Under the pieces are notes generated by a model. That model was given only the letters and a program-made list of their open reading frames with translations, did no database searches and was not told the origin of the DNA. A stretch of 64,000 bases of DNA, from contig NZ_LMQC01000019.1 in NCBI RefSeq assembly GCF_001424485.1, forward strand, positions 248,001 through 312,000. The letters run 5' to 3'. A program made the position numbers and the translations under genes. Origin of the DNA: Modestobacter sp. Leaf380. Lineage in GTDB: Bacteria > Actinomycetota > Actinomycetes > Mycobacteriales > Geodermatophilaceae. Shown one piece after another: positions 34,700 through 42,823 of the stretch (position 1 is the stretch's first letter; each line of letters opens with the position of its first letter).

Positions 34700-36433
34700 G
34701 TGACCGACTCTGCCACCGCAGCCACCAGCGCCAGCGCCGTTTCCGCACGACCCACGGCCGGCGCCACGGCCGCAGTGCGCACCCGCCGCATCCGCCAGGC
34801 TGCGCGTGAGCTGCTGGGCACCGGCGGCTTCCGGCCGGGCCAGGAGGAGGCCCTGCAGGCGGTCTGCGCCGGGCGGGACACCCTCGCGGTGCTGCCCAGC
34901 GGCGCCGGCAAGTCGCTGGTCTACACGGTGGCCGGGGAGCTGCTGGAGGGCCCAGTGGTCGTCGTCTCCCCGTTGATCGCCCTGCAGCGCGACCAGGTCC
35001 AGCGCCTGCACGACCTGGGGCTGACCGCGGCGGTGCTGAACTCCACCGAGTCGGCGACCGACCAGCAGGCCGCCCTGGACGGCCTGGGTGACGGATCGGT
35101 CCGTTTCCTCTTCCTGGCCCCCGAGCAACTGGCGAAGGCGCAGGTCACCGCCGCGCTGCGGGCGACCGCCCCCGCCCTGCTCGTCGTCGACGAGGCGCAC
35201 TGCGTCTCCTCCTGGGGGCACGACTTCCGCCCGGACTACCTGCGCCTGGGTGCCGTCGCCGAGCAGCTGGGCGGCCCGACGGTGCTCGCGCTGACGGCGA
35301 CCGCCGCTCCCCCGGTCCGCGCCGAGATCGTGGAACGGCTGCGGATGGAGGACCCCGCCGTCGTCGTCGCCGGGTTCGACCGGCCGGAGATCCGGTTCGA
35401 GGTCGAGCACCACGCCGACGCCGACGCCAAGACCGCCGCCCTGCTGGACCGCGCCGTCGCCGAGGCCCAGCGCGGGAACGGCATCGTCTACAGCGCCACC
35501 CGGCGGGGCACCGAGGAGCTCGCCGAGGCCCTCGCCGGCCGCGGACTGCGCACCGGGGCCTACCACGCGGGGCTGGCCAAGAAGGCCCGCACGGAGGTGC
35601 AGCGGGCGTTCATGGCCGGTGAGTTCGACGTCGTCGTCGCCACCAGCGCGTTCGGCATGGGCATCGACAAGCCCGACGTCCGCTTCGTCCTGCACGCCGA
35701 GCCCGCTGACTCCCTGGACAGCTGGTACCAGGAGATCGGCCGCGCCGGCCGGGACGGCGACCCCGCGGTCGCCGTCCTCTTCTTCCGGCAGGAGGACCTC
35801 GGCATCCGCCGCTTCTTCGCCGCCGGGGTGCCCGCCGAGGAGGACCTGCAGCACGTCGCCGGGCTGGTCCGGGCCGGGGACGCCGCGGGCGCGGAGGTCG
35901 ACGTCCGGGCGCTGCGGGAGGAGACGCACCGCGGCGCCACCCCGCTGACCCGTGACCTCAACCTGCTCGAGCAGGTCGGCGCCGTCACCCTCGCCGACGA
36001 CGGCACCGTGCTCCCCTCCCCCGACGCCCCCGCGCCCGGCGAGGCGGCCACCGCGGCCCGGCAGCTGGCCGAGCACCACCAGCGCGTCGACGAGAGCCGG
36101 GTGGAGATGATGCGGGCCTTCGCCGACACCACCGGGTGCCGCCGGCAGTTCCTGCTCGGCTACTTCGGCGAGGAACTGGACGGCCCGTGCGGCAACTGCG
36201 ACACCTGCACGGCGGGCAGCGCCCAGCAGGCCGCCGAGCAGCGCGCGCACGACCCGGCCGCCGGCACCTTCCCGGTGGACACCCCGGTCGAGCACGCCGA
36301 GTGGGGACCGGGTGTGGTCATGCGGGACGAGGGCGACCGGATCGTCGTCCTGTTCGAGCGGGCCGGGTACCGGACGCTGGCCACCCGCGCCGTCACCGAG
36401 CACCACCTGCTGCGGCCACGCTCGGCGGCCTGA
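34700..36433 (+). CDS. recQ: RecQ-family ATP-dependent DNA helicase
   Basis: A 577-residue superfamily-2 helicase. It has a Q-motif (F-R-P-G-Q-E-E-A), Walker A L-P-S-G-A-G-K-S, the DEAH-box [14 protein letters not shown], motif V ([10 protein letters not shown]) and motif VI ([10 protein letters not shown]). The RecQ zinc site follows ([12 protein letters not shown] ... C-G-N-C-D-T-C). No HRDC domain is present; the C terminus has a short W-G-P-G-V-V beta segment instead. It unwinds recombination and G-quadruplex structures. GTG 34700 is used. The gene stands alone behind a G-tract-rich upstream region. Confidence 0.92.
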   Translation: MTDSATAATSASAVSARPTAGATAAVRTRRIRQAARELLGTGGFRPGQEEALQAVCAGRDTLAVLPSGAGKSLVYTVAGELLEGPVVVVSPLIALQRDQVQRLHDLGLTAAVLNSTESATDQQAALDGLGDGSVRFLFLAPEQLAKAQVTAALRATAPALLVVDEAHCVSSWGHDFRPDYLRLGAVAEQLGGPTVLALTATAAPPVRAEIVERLRMEDPAVVVAGFDRPEIRFEVEHHADADAKTAALLDRAVAEAQRGNGIVYSATRRGTEELAEALAGRGLRTGAYHAGLAKKARTEVQRAFMAGEFDVVVATSAFGMGIDKPDVRFVLHAEPADSLDSWYQEIGRAGRDGDPAVAVLFFRQEDLGIRRFFAAGVPAEEDLQHVAGLVRAGDAAGAEVDVRALREETHRGATPLTRDLNLLEQVGAVTLADDGTVLPSPDAPAPGEAATAARQLAEHHQRVDESRVEMMRAFADTTGCRRQFLLGYFGEELDGPCGNCDTCTAGSAQQAAEQRAHDPAAGTFPVDTPVEHAEWGPGVVMRDEGDRIVVLFERAGYRTLATRAVTEHHLLRPRSAA

Positions 36434-36435
36434 CC

Positions 36436-36462
36436 GTTTCCCGCTCCGGCCAGGACGGGTAG
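36436..36462 (+). promoter_or_regulatory. Stress-sigma (SigB/SigF-type) promoter
   Basis: GTTTCC-N15-GGGTAG matches the actinobacterial SigB/SigF consensus (GTTT and GGGTA with a 14-16 bp spacer). It lies 52 bp before the DUF4383 start and just after recQ. Confidence 0.6.
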
Positions 36463-36513
36463 ACCCCCGGGACGCCCAGCCCCCGGCGTCGGCACCACCC
36501 CCGGGAGAGCCCC

Positions 36514-36981
36514 GTGACCACACCCCGCACTACCGGCACCCGACCCACCAGCGGCTGGCCCCGCACCCTCGCGCTCGTCGTCGGCGTCGTCTACACCCTG
36601 GTCGGCATCGCCGGCTTCTTCGTCACCGGGTTCGACGACTTCTTCGGCATGAGCGGTGACACCCTGCTCGGCTTCATGGTCAACCCGTTCCACAACGTGG
36701 TGCACCTGGTCATCGGGCTGGCCGGCATCGCGTTGTCCCGCACCCTGAGCGGGGCCCGGACCTACGGCTGGTTGCTCGGCCTGGGCTACGGCGCCGTCTT
36801 CGTGTACGGCCTCTTCACCGTCGGCGAGAGCTGGGACCCGCTGAACCTGAACTGGGCCGACAACTGGCTGCACCTGGCCAGTGCCCTGATCGGCTTCGTG
36901 ATCGCCCTGGGCCCGGTCCGCCGGGTCGACACGGTCGACCACGGCCGGACCGAGTCCCTCGGCCCGGACCGCCGCCGCTGA
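36514..36981 (+). CDS. DUF4383 membrane protein
   Basis: A 155-residue membrane protein with four helices and the DUF4383 signature ([12 protein letters not shown] between helices 1 and 2; N-W-A-D-N-W-L-H before helix 4). Function is unknown; the family is common in actinobacteria and often belongs to general stress regulons. The GTG start follows GGGAGAG. The promoter at 36436 is of stress-sigma type, which agrees. The C-terminal tail is charged and cytoplasmic. Confidence 0.83.
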   Translation: MTTPRTTGTRPTSGWPRTLALVVGVVYTLVGIAGFFVTGFDDFFGMSGDTLLGFMVNPFHNVVHLVIGLAGIALSRTLSGARTYGWLLGLGYGAVFVYGLFTVGESWDPLNLNWADNWLHLASALIGFVIALGPVRRVDTVDHGRTESLGPDRRR

Positions 36982-37031
36982 GCCCCCGACCCGGGGCGGG
37001 ACACCCGCGACAGCGGGTTACCGTCCCGGGC

Positions 37032-38243
37032 ATGGACTTCGCACTCTCCGCCGCAGCCGAGGACGTCAGTGGCCGGATGTGGGACTTCATGCGCGAGCGT
37101 GTGTTCCCCGCCGAGGCCGTCTACCACGCATGGCGACGGGAGCGTGGCCACGACGACCACTCCCTGCCGCCGGTCATCGAGGAGCTCAAGGCCGAGGCCC
37201 GCTCCCGGGGCCTGTGGAACCTGTTCCACCACGAGCTGGCCGGGCTCTCCAACCTCGAGTACGCCTCCATCGCCGAGATCACCGGCTGGTCGCCGGTCAT
37301 CGCCCCCGAGGTCGTGAACTGCGGGGCGCCGGACACCGGCAACATGGAGACCCTGATGCTGTTCGGCACCCCCGAGCAGAAGCAGCAGTGGCTCGAGCCG
37401 CTGCTGGCAGGGGAGATCCGCTCCGGGTTCGCGATGACCGAGCCCGACGTCGCGTCCTCCGACGCCCGCAACATCCAGACCTCGATCGTCCGCGACGGCG
37501 ACGAGTACGTCATCAACGGCCGCAAGTGGTGGATCACCGGCTCGGCCGACGAGCGCTGCGCCGTGTTCATCGTGATGGGCAAGACCGACCCCGACGGCCC
37601 CGCGCACCAGCAGCAGTCGATGGTGCTGGTCCCCCGCGACACCCCCGGCCTGGAGATCGTCCGACACCTGCCGGTCTTCGGCTACCAGGACCAGCACGGG
37701 CACTCCGAGCTGCGCTTCACCGACGTCCGGGTGCCGGTCAGCAACATCCTGGCCGGGGAGGGCGAGGGCTTCATGATCGCCCAGGCCCGCCTGGGCCCGG
37801 GCCGGATCCACCACTGCATGCGGGCCATCGGCATGGCCGAGCGCGCCCTGGGCCTGATGGTCGCCCGCGCCCAGGACCGGGTCGCCTTCGGCCGCCCGCT
37901 GGCCGAGCAGGGCACCGTCCGGGAGGACATCGCCCGCTCCCGCATCGAGATCGACCAGGCCCGGCTGCTGGTGCTCAAGACCGCCGACCTGATCGACAAG
38001 TACGGGGCCAAGGGCGCCCGCACCGAGATCGCCGCCATCAAGGTCGCCGCCCCGCGGGTGTGCCTGGACGTCATCGACCGGGCCATCCAGCTGCACGGCG
38101 GCGCCGGCGTCAGCGACGACACCCCGCTGGCCGAGTTCTACGCCCACGCCCGCACGCTGCGGATCGTGGACGGGCCGGACGCCGTCCACATCAGGTCGGT
38201 GGCCCGGGAGGAGCTGGCGCGCGAGCGCCCCTACGTCGGCTGA
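37032..38243 (+). CDS. Acyl-CoA dehydrogenase
   Basis: A 403-residue flavoprotein of the ACAD family, nearest to the ACAD10/11-type branch. It shows [12 protein letters not shown] (FAD/substrate loop), [31 protein letters not shown] and the C-terminal [11 protein letters not shown]. It oxidises an acyl-CoA to enoyl-CoA; chain type is unknown. It stands alone, about 50 bp after the DUF4383 gene, and its 3' side is occupied by a large inverted repeat. Confidence 0.9.
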   Translation: MDFALSAAAEDVSGRMWDFMRERVFPAEAVYHAWRRERGHDDHSLPPVIEELKAEARSRGLWNLFHHELAGLSNLEYASIAEITGWSPVIAPEVVNCGAPDTGNMETLMLFGTPEQKQQWLEPLLAGEIRSGFAMTEPDVASSDARNIQTSIVRDGDEYVINGRKWWITGSADERCAVFIVMGKTDPDGPAHQQQSMVLVPRDTPGLEIVRHLPVFGYQDQHGHSELRFTDVRVPVSNILAGEGEGFMIAQARLGPGRIHHCMRAIGMAERALGLMVARAQDRVAFGRPLAEQGTVREDIARSRIEIDQARLLVLKTADLIDKYGAKGARTEIAAIKVAAPRVCLDVIDRAIQLHGGAGVSDDTPLAEFYAHARTLRIVDGPDAVHIRSVAREELARERPYVG

Positions 38244-38250
38244 CCCCGGC

Positions 38251-38365
38251 CCGCGCGCCGAGCGTGGATCAGGGGCGTTCACCGGAGTCCGTCCTCCCAC
38301 ACCACATCTCGTGGGGGAGGACGGACTCTGATCAGGGACCCTGATCCACGCTCAGGCGCGCGGGG
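38251..38365. repeat. Nested double inverted repeat (about 115 bp)
   Basis: Outer arms (about 24 bp; 38251-38274 with 38340-38365, one bulge) contain GAGCGTGGATCAGGG and its complement. Inner arms (38285-38300 and 38311-38328) contain GAGTCCGTCCTCCC and its complement around an A-rich loop. It fills the convergent gap between the acyl-CoA dehydrogenase and a small gene. It can act as a bidirectional terminator, but its size and nesting look like a REP/BIME-type or miniature mobile element. Confidence 0.75.
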
Positions 38366-38366
38366 G

Positions 38367-38570
38367 TCACATGGCCAGGTTGCCGCCGATGGCGCCGCCG
38401 GCGAGGTGGCCGAGCAGGGTCTGCTGGTCCAGGCCGACCGCGGTGAGGGCGTCGGCGTCGCGAGCTGTGTCGATCGTGTCCGGCAGGTCCGCGGCCTCGA
38501 CCCGCTCGGCGGTGTCGTTGTCGCCCTGCCCGTGCAGCAGCTGGACCAGGTCCTTCTTGGCGAGCTCCAC
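38367..38570 (-). CDS. Small hypothetical protein (67 aa)
   Basis: Unrecognised. A 67-residue acidic, soluble-looking protein, starting V-E-L-A-K-K-D-L-V-Q-L-L-H-G-Q-G-D and ending with a Gly-rich, weakly hydrophobic tail (G-H-L-A-G-G-A-I-G-G-N-L-A-M). GTG 38570 has a good GGGAGAA site 5 nt away and codon use like its neighbours, so it looks real. The pattern (acidic helix, hydrophobic G-rich end) is reminiscent of small regulatory or membrane-associating proteins, but no function is assigned. Confidence 0.6.
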   Translation of the reverse strand: MELAKKDLVQLLHGQGDNDTAERVEAADLPDTIDTARDADALTAVGLDQQTLLGHLAGGAIGGNLAM

Positions 38571-38661
38571 GCGTGTTCTCCCGTCGTCCCCGGGAGCGCC
38601 GTCGGCCCCCGCCCGTGCCGACGCGGTGCCCGTCACACCGCGGGGTAAACGGCGTTTCCGC

Positions 38662-38862
38662 TCAGGCGGTTGAGGACCGCTTCACCAGGAACCCGCCGAC
38701 GCCGGCGAGCAGCAGCCCCACGACGACCTGCGCGATGCCCACCGTGCCGCGGTCGCTGGAGAACCAGGTGGGGCTGGACAGCAGCAGCACGACGGCGACG
38801 CCGAGCACGAACAGCCCGACCAGACGCTCGCGGCGGGCGTTGCGGGTGCGGGGCTCAGCCAT
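38662..38862 (-). CDS. Small two-helix membrane protein (66 aa)
   Basis: Unrecognised. A basic N terminus (E-P-R-T-R-N-A-R-R-E-R) precedes two membrane helices (L-F-V-L-G-V-A-V-V-L-L-L and V-G-I-A-Q-V-V-V-G-L-L-L-A-G) joined by a short S-S-P-T-W-F-S-S-D-R loop. ATG 38862 is chosen for its GGGAGGC ribosome-binding site; the frame extends upstream only into an inverted repeat. It is likely cytoplasmic-membrane located. Its role is unknown. Confidence 0.6.
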   Translation of the reverse strand: MAEPRTRNARRERLVGLFVLGVAVVLLLSSPTWFSSDRGTVGIAQVVVGLLLAGVGGFLVKRSSTA

Positions 38863-38894
38863 GCCTCCCACCCTAGGGACGCCCTCCCCGCCTC

Positions 38895-38953
38895 GGCATG
38901 GGATCCCCCGCATACCGCCTGACGCGTTGGCAGTATGCGAGGGATCCCATGCC
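38895..38953. repeat. 25-bp-arm palindromic intergenic element
   Basis: Arms 38895-38919 and 38929-38953 match at 23 of 25 positions (GGCATGGGATCCC core) around a 9-nt loop. It lies between the start of a small membrane-protein gene and the end of xylA, just 12 bp from the xylA stop. It can form a strong cruciform or RNA hairpin. Confidence 0.8.
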
Positions 38954-38964
38954 AGGGCGAGGGG

Positions 38965-40113
38965 TCAGCGGACGCCGAGGAGGTGGTCCATGGCGAGCTG
39001 GTCCAGGCGCTCGAAGGCCATGCCGCGCTCGGCCATCGCCTGGACGTCGAAGGACTGCTCCCGCACGGTCGCCAGGGTCTCGCCGGCGGCCAGGGTCGGG
39101 GTGCGCAGCTCGGCGACGCGGGAGGCGGCCAGCGCCTCCTGCACCTCGGGGTCGGCCCGGAACGCGGCGGCCTTGGCCTTCAGCGCCAGGTAGTTGGCCA
39201 TGCAGCCGCGGGCGGACTCCCAGACACCGGCGGCGTCCTCGGTGCGCGGGGGCTTGAAGTCGAAGTGCAGGTAGCCGTCGTAGCCGCCCTGCTCCAGGGC
39301 GTCGACGGTCCAGAAGGCACCGCGCAGGTTGCCGGCGCCGAAGCGCAGGTCCTGGTCGTAGCGCGGGCCGTGCTGGCCGTTGAGGTCGACGTGGAAGAGC
39401 TTGCCGTGCCACATGGCCTGGCTGATGCCGGCGGCGAAGTTCAGCCCGGCCATCTCCTCGTGCCCGACCTCGGGGTTCAGGCCGACCATCTCGGAGTGCT
39501 CGAGCTCGTTGATCAGCGCCAGGGCGTGGCCGATCGTGGGGAGCAGGATGTCGCCGCGGGGCTCGTTGGGCTTGGGCTCGATCGCGAAGCGCATGTCGTA
39601 GCCCTGCTCGATCGCGTACGAGCAGAGGGTGTCCATGCCCTCCTTGTAGCGCTCCAGCGCCGCACCGATGTCCTTGGCGGCGCCGGACTCGGCGCCCTCG
39701 CGGCCACCCCAGAAGACGTAGGTGGTGGCGCCCAGCTCGGCGGCCAGGTCGATGTTGCGGGCGGCCTTGGCCAGGGCGTAGCGGCGGACGTCGCGGTCGT
39801 TGGAGGTGAACGCGCCGTCCTTGAAGACGGCGTGGCCGAAGAGGTTGGTGGTGGCCATCTCCACGCCCATGCCGGTCTCGGTCAGCGCGGTGCGGAAGCG
39901 CTCGAGGGTGGCGTCGCGGGTGGCGTCGTCGGGCACCAGGTCGTCGTCGTGGAACGTGACGGCGGCAGCACCGAGCTCGGCGAGCTGGTGGACGGCCTCG
40001 ACCGGGTCCATCGGCGGGCGGACGGCGCCGCCGAACACGTCGACGCCCTGCCAGCCGACGGTCCAGAGGCCGAAGGAGAAGCGGTCGGCGGGGGTGGGCT
40101 TCAGGGTGGTCAT
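38965..40113 (-). CDS. xylA: Xylose isomerase
   Basis: A 382-residue TIM-barrel isomerase converting D-xylose to D-xylulose. The family motifs are present: V-T-F-H-D-D-D (catalytic His and Asp), the [10 protein letters not shown] metal/substrate strand, I-E-P-K-P-N-E-P (metal Glu) and [15 protein letters not shown] supplies further metal ligands. This is the short class I (actinobacterial) form. ATG 40113 overlaps the xylR stop by 4 bp and has GGAGG upstream. It works with xylB across the divergent promoter. Confidence 0.95.
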   Translation of the reverse strand: MTTLKPTPADRFSFGLWTVGWQGVDVFGGAVRPPMDPVEAVHQLAELGAAAVTFHDDDLVPDDATRDATLERFRTALTETGMGVEMATTNLFGHAVFKDGAFTSNDRDVRRYALAKAARNIDLAAELGATTYVFWGGREGAESGAAKDIGAALERYKEGMDTLCSYAIEQGYDMRFAIEPKPNEPRGDILLPTIGHALALINELEHSEMVGLNPEVGHEEMAGLNFAAGISQAMWHGKLFHVDLNGQHGPRYDQDLRFGAGNLRGAFWTVDALEQGGYDGYLHFDFKPPRTEDAAGVWESARGCMANYLALKAKAAAFRADPEVQEALAASRVAELRTPTLAAGETLATVREQSFDVQAMAERGMAFERLDQLAMDHLLGVR

Positions 40114-41291
40114 GCGGAGGCCTCCAACGGCACGGTGGTGGGGTCGTGGAACACCGGCTGCAGCGCGACGTGCGCGCCGCCCCGGACGGCTGCGGTGAAC
40201 CCGAGGGTGGACAGGACCACCCGGCGGGGGCCCTCGACCCGCGCGGCGAGCGCGCTGGTCAGGGGGTCGAGCAGGAACTCGCCGACCACGGCGAAGTACC
40301 CGCCGAGGACGACGACGGCGGGGTCCAGCAGCGACACCAGGACGGCGGCGCCGACGCCCAGGCCGGTGCCGATGTCGGTGAGCGCGGCCAGCGTGCGGGC
40401 GTCGCCGGCGCGGGCCCGGGCGACGACCTCGGCGAGCCGGTCCTCCAGGTCGCGGCCGGGGTCGCAGAGCGGGTCGCCGGGGTCGGCGGCGGCGCGCAGC
40501 AGGGCACCGAGGCCGACGACGGTCTCCCAGCAGCCCCGCCGTCCGCAGCCGCAGGGCGCGTCGCCGGGGGTGAGCGCCAGGTGGCCGACCTCGCCGCCGA
40601 GCCCGGTGCTGCCGCGCAGCAGCCGCCCGCCGCTCACGACGCCGCCGCCGACACCGACCTCGCCGGTCAGGTAGACCAGGTCGGGGGTGCGCGCGTGCGG
40701 GCCGGCCGACCACTCGGCCAGGGCGGAGAGGTCGGCGTCGTTGGCCACGGTGACCGGCAGTCCGGTGCCGGCCAGGCCGGCGGCGACGTCGAGGCCGGGC
40801 CAGCCGGGCAGGTTCGGGGCGGTGGCGACGACGGTGCCCTGCACGCTGCCGGGGACGGCGACGGTCAGGCCGACCGGGGTGGCGTCGACGTCGGCCAGCA
40901 CCGCGCGGACCAGCGTCGTCACGGCGTCCAGCACCTGGCCCGCGGGGGAGCCGGCGACGTCGAGGGCCAGCCGGCGTTCGGCCCGGACCTCGCCGCGCAG
41001 GTCCAGGACGAGCACGGCCAGGTAGTCGACGTTGACCTCGACGCCGACGCCGCAGACGCCCCGGCCGCCGAGCTCGACGAGGGTGCCCGGGCGGCCGACG
41101 GAGCCGGGCCGGTGCAGGGCGCCGTCGGCGACCAGCCCACGGTCGACGAGCTCGCCGACCAGGCTGGAGACGGTGGCCTTGGTGAGCCCGGTGTCCGCGG
41201 CCAGGCGGGCCCGGCTGCGCGGGCCGTCGTCCCGGAGGCGGGCCAGGACGGCGGCCAGGTTGGCGCTGCGCACCTGTCCCTGGGTCTGCAC
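40110..41291 (-). CDS. xylR: ROK-family xylose repressor
   Basis: A 393-residue ROK repressor. An N-terminal winged HTH ([20 protein letters not shown]) precedes the ROK sugar-binding domain, with V-N-D-A-D-L-S-A and the zinc-binding [10 protein letters not shown] motif. It probably represses xylA/xylB without xylose. The frame opens at 41354, but a likely promoter for this gene (TTGACG-N18-AATAGT) lies over that part. GTG 41291 with a G-rich site is therefore preferred. It is co-transcribed with xylA (ATGA overlap) and divergent from xylB. Confidence 0.88.
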   Translation of the reverse strand: MQTQGQVRSANLAAVLARLRDDGPRSRARLAADTGLTKATVSSLVGELVDRGLVADGALHRPGSVGRPGTLVELGGRGVCGVGVEVNVDYLAVLVLDLRGEVRAERRLALDVAGSPAGQVLDAVTTLVRAVLADVDATPVGLTVAVPGSVQGTVVATAPNLPGWPGLDVAAGLAGTGLPVTVANDADLSALAEWSAGPHARTPDLVYLTGEVGVGGGVVSGGRLLRGSTGLGGEVGHLALTPGDAPCGCGRRGCWETVVGLGALLRAAADPGDPLCDPGRDLEDRLAEVVARARAGDARTLAALTDIGTGLGVGAAVLVSLLDPAVVVLGGYFAVVGEFLLDPLTSALAARVEGPRRVVLSTLGFTAAVRGGAHVALQPVFHDPTTVPLEASA

Positions 41292-41337
41292 GCGCCACCC
41301 CCCAGCCGTCTCGTCCCGCCATTCGTTTGGTCGTTGC

Positions 41338-41367
41338 ACTATTGTCTGCGTCACGCTCGCCCGTCAA
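41338..41367 (-). promoter_or_regulatory. Divergent xylR-xylA / xylB promoter region
   Basis: On the minus strand TTGACG (41362-41367), 18 bp and AATAGT (41338-41343) form a promoter for xylR-xylA. TATTGT at 41340-41345 could be the overlapping plus-strand -10 for xylB. No clean operator palindrome is seen. Confidence 0.4.
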
Positions 41368-41381
41368 CCCAGGAGGTCCCC

Positions 41382-42767
41382 GTGCCGCTCGTCGCCGGTG
41401 TGGACAGCTCGACCCAGGCCTGCAAGGTCGTCGTCCGGGACGCCGAGAGCGGGGAGCTGGTCCGCGAGGGCCGGGCCCCGCACCCGGCGGGCACCGAGGT
41501 CGACCCGGCCGCCTGGGAGGCCGCGCTCACCGAGGCGCTGGCCGGCGCCGGGGGTCTGGACGACGTCGCAGCGCTCGGCGTGGGCGGGCAGCAGCACGGC
41601 ATGGTCTGCCTGGACGAGGCCGGGGACGTCGTCCGCCCGGCGCTGCTGTGGAACGACGTCCGCTCCGCCGGTGCCGCGGCCGACCTGGTCGCCGAGCTCG
41701 GTGGCGGACAGGCCTGGGCGGACGCTGTCGGCATCGTCCCGGTGGCGTCCTTCACCGCCTCGAAGCTGCGCTGGCTCGCCGACGCGGAGCCCGCCAACGC
41801 CGACCGGACGGCGGCCGTCTGCCTGCCGCACGACTGGCTGACCTGGCGACTGTCGGGCGCAGCCGGGCTGGACACCCTCGTGACGGACCGGTCCGACGCG
41901 AGCGGCACCGCCTACTGGTCGGCGGCCACGGGGGAGTACCGGCCCGACCTGCTGACCCTGGCGCTGCGCGGGCGCACGCCGGTGCTGCCGCGGGTCGCCG
42001 GGCCGCACGAGCTGGTCGGCGCGCACGGCTCGGTGCAACTGTCCGCCGGCGCCGGGGACAACGCGGCCGCCGCGCTCGGGCTGGGCGCCCGGCCGGGGGA
42101 CGTGGTGGTCTCGATCGGCACGTCCGGGGTGGTGTCGGCGGTGTCCGAGGTGGCCGCGGTCGACCCGACCGGCACCGTCGCCGGGTTCGCCGACGCCACC
42201 GGCCGGCACCTGCCGCTGGTCTGCACGCTCAACGCCGCCCGGGTGCTGGACTCGGCCGCGGCGATGCTGCGGGTGTCCCTGGACGAGCTGGCCGAGCTGG
42301 CGCTGCAGGTCCCGGCGGGGGCCGACGGCCTGGTGCTGGTGCCCTACCTGGAGGGCGAGCGGACCCCGGACCTGCCGCACGCCACCGGCTCGGTGCACGG
42401 GCTGACCCTGCGCACCTCGACGGCGGCGCACTGGGCCCGGGCCGCGGTGGAGGGCCTGCTGTGCGGGCTCGCCGACGGCATCGAGGCCCTGGTCGCCCAG
42501 GGCGCGGCGGTGGAGCGGGTGCTGCTGGTCGGTGGGGGAGCCCGCTCCCGGGCCGTCCAGGAGATCGCCCCGGCGGTCTTCGGCCGGCCGGTGCTGGTGC
42601 CCGAGCCCGGCGAGGCGGTCGCCGACGGTGCTGCCCGGCAGGCCGCCTGGGCGCTGACCGGGAGCCTCCCCGAGTGGGCCGCCGCCGGCACCCGGCTGGT
42701 GGAGGCCGACCCGACGCCGTCGGTGCGCGAGCGTTACGCCGAGGTCCGGGACCGCACCGACCGCTGA
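41382..42767 (+). CDS. xylB: Xylulokinase
   Basis: A 461-residue FGGY-family kinase phosphorylating D-xylulose to D-xylulose 5-phosphate. It has the phosphate-1 loop [20 protein letters not shown] (xylulokinase-specific), [10 protein letters not shown], the catalytic Asp region G-A-G-D-N-A-A, and G-G-G-A-R-S in the ATP lobe. GTG 41382 has a perfect AGGAGGT site. It is divergent from xylR-xylA and ends at a strong bidirectional terminator. Confidence 0.94.
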   Translation: MPLVAGVDSSTQACKVVVRDAESGELVREGRAPHPAGTEVDPAAWEAALTEALAGAGGLDDVAALGVGGQQHGMVCLDEAGDVVRPALLWNDVRSAGAAADLVAELGGGQAWADAVGIVPVASFTASKLRWLADAEPANADRTAAVCLPHDWLTWRLSGAAGLDTLVTDRSDASGTAYWSAATGEYRPDLLTLALRGRTPVLPRVAGPHELVGAHGSVQLSAGAGDNAAAALGLGARPGDVVVSIGTSGVVSAVSEVAAVDPTGTVAGFADATGRHLPLVCTLNAARVLDSAAAMLRVSLDELAELALQVPAGADGLVLVPYLEGERTPDLPHATGSVHGLTLRTSTAAHWARAAVEGLLCGLADGIEALVAQGAAVERVLLVGGGARSRAVQEIAPAVFGRPVLVPEPGEAVADGAARQAAWALTGSLPEWAAAGTRLVEADPTPSVRERYAEVRDRTDR

Positions 42768-42770
42768 CAG

Positions 42771-42807
42771 CAGGAGCCCGGTGGTCCTGGGGACCACCGG
42801 GCTCCTG
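42771..42807. terminator. Strong bidirectional hairpin terminator
   Basis: A perfect 17-bp stem (42771-42787 with 42791-42807, TGG loop) lies between the xylB stop and the convergent BNR_4 gene stop. Confidence 0.85.
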
Positions 42808-42823
42808 TCGTGCTGCCGAGGGC

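Noticed and set aside
41292-41354. 21 extra N-terminal residues for xylR
   Set aside because: They overlap the likely xylR promoter (TTGACG-N18-AATAGT) and the intergenic space; kept only as an alternative.
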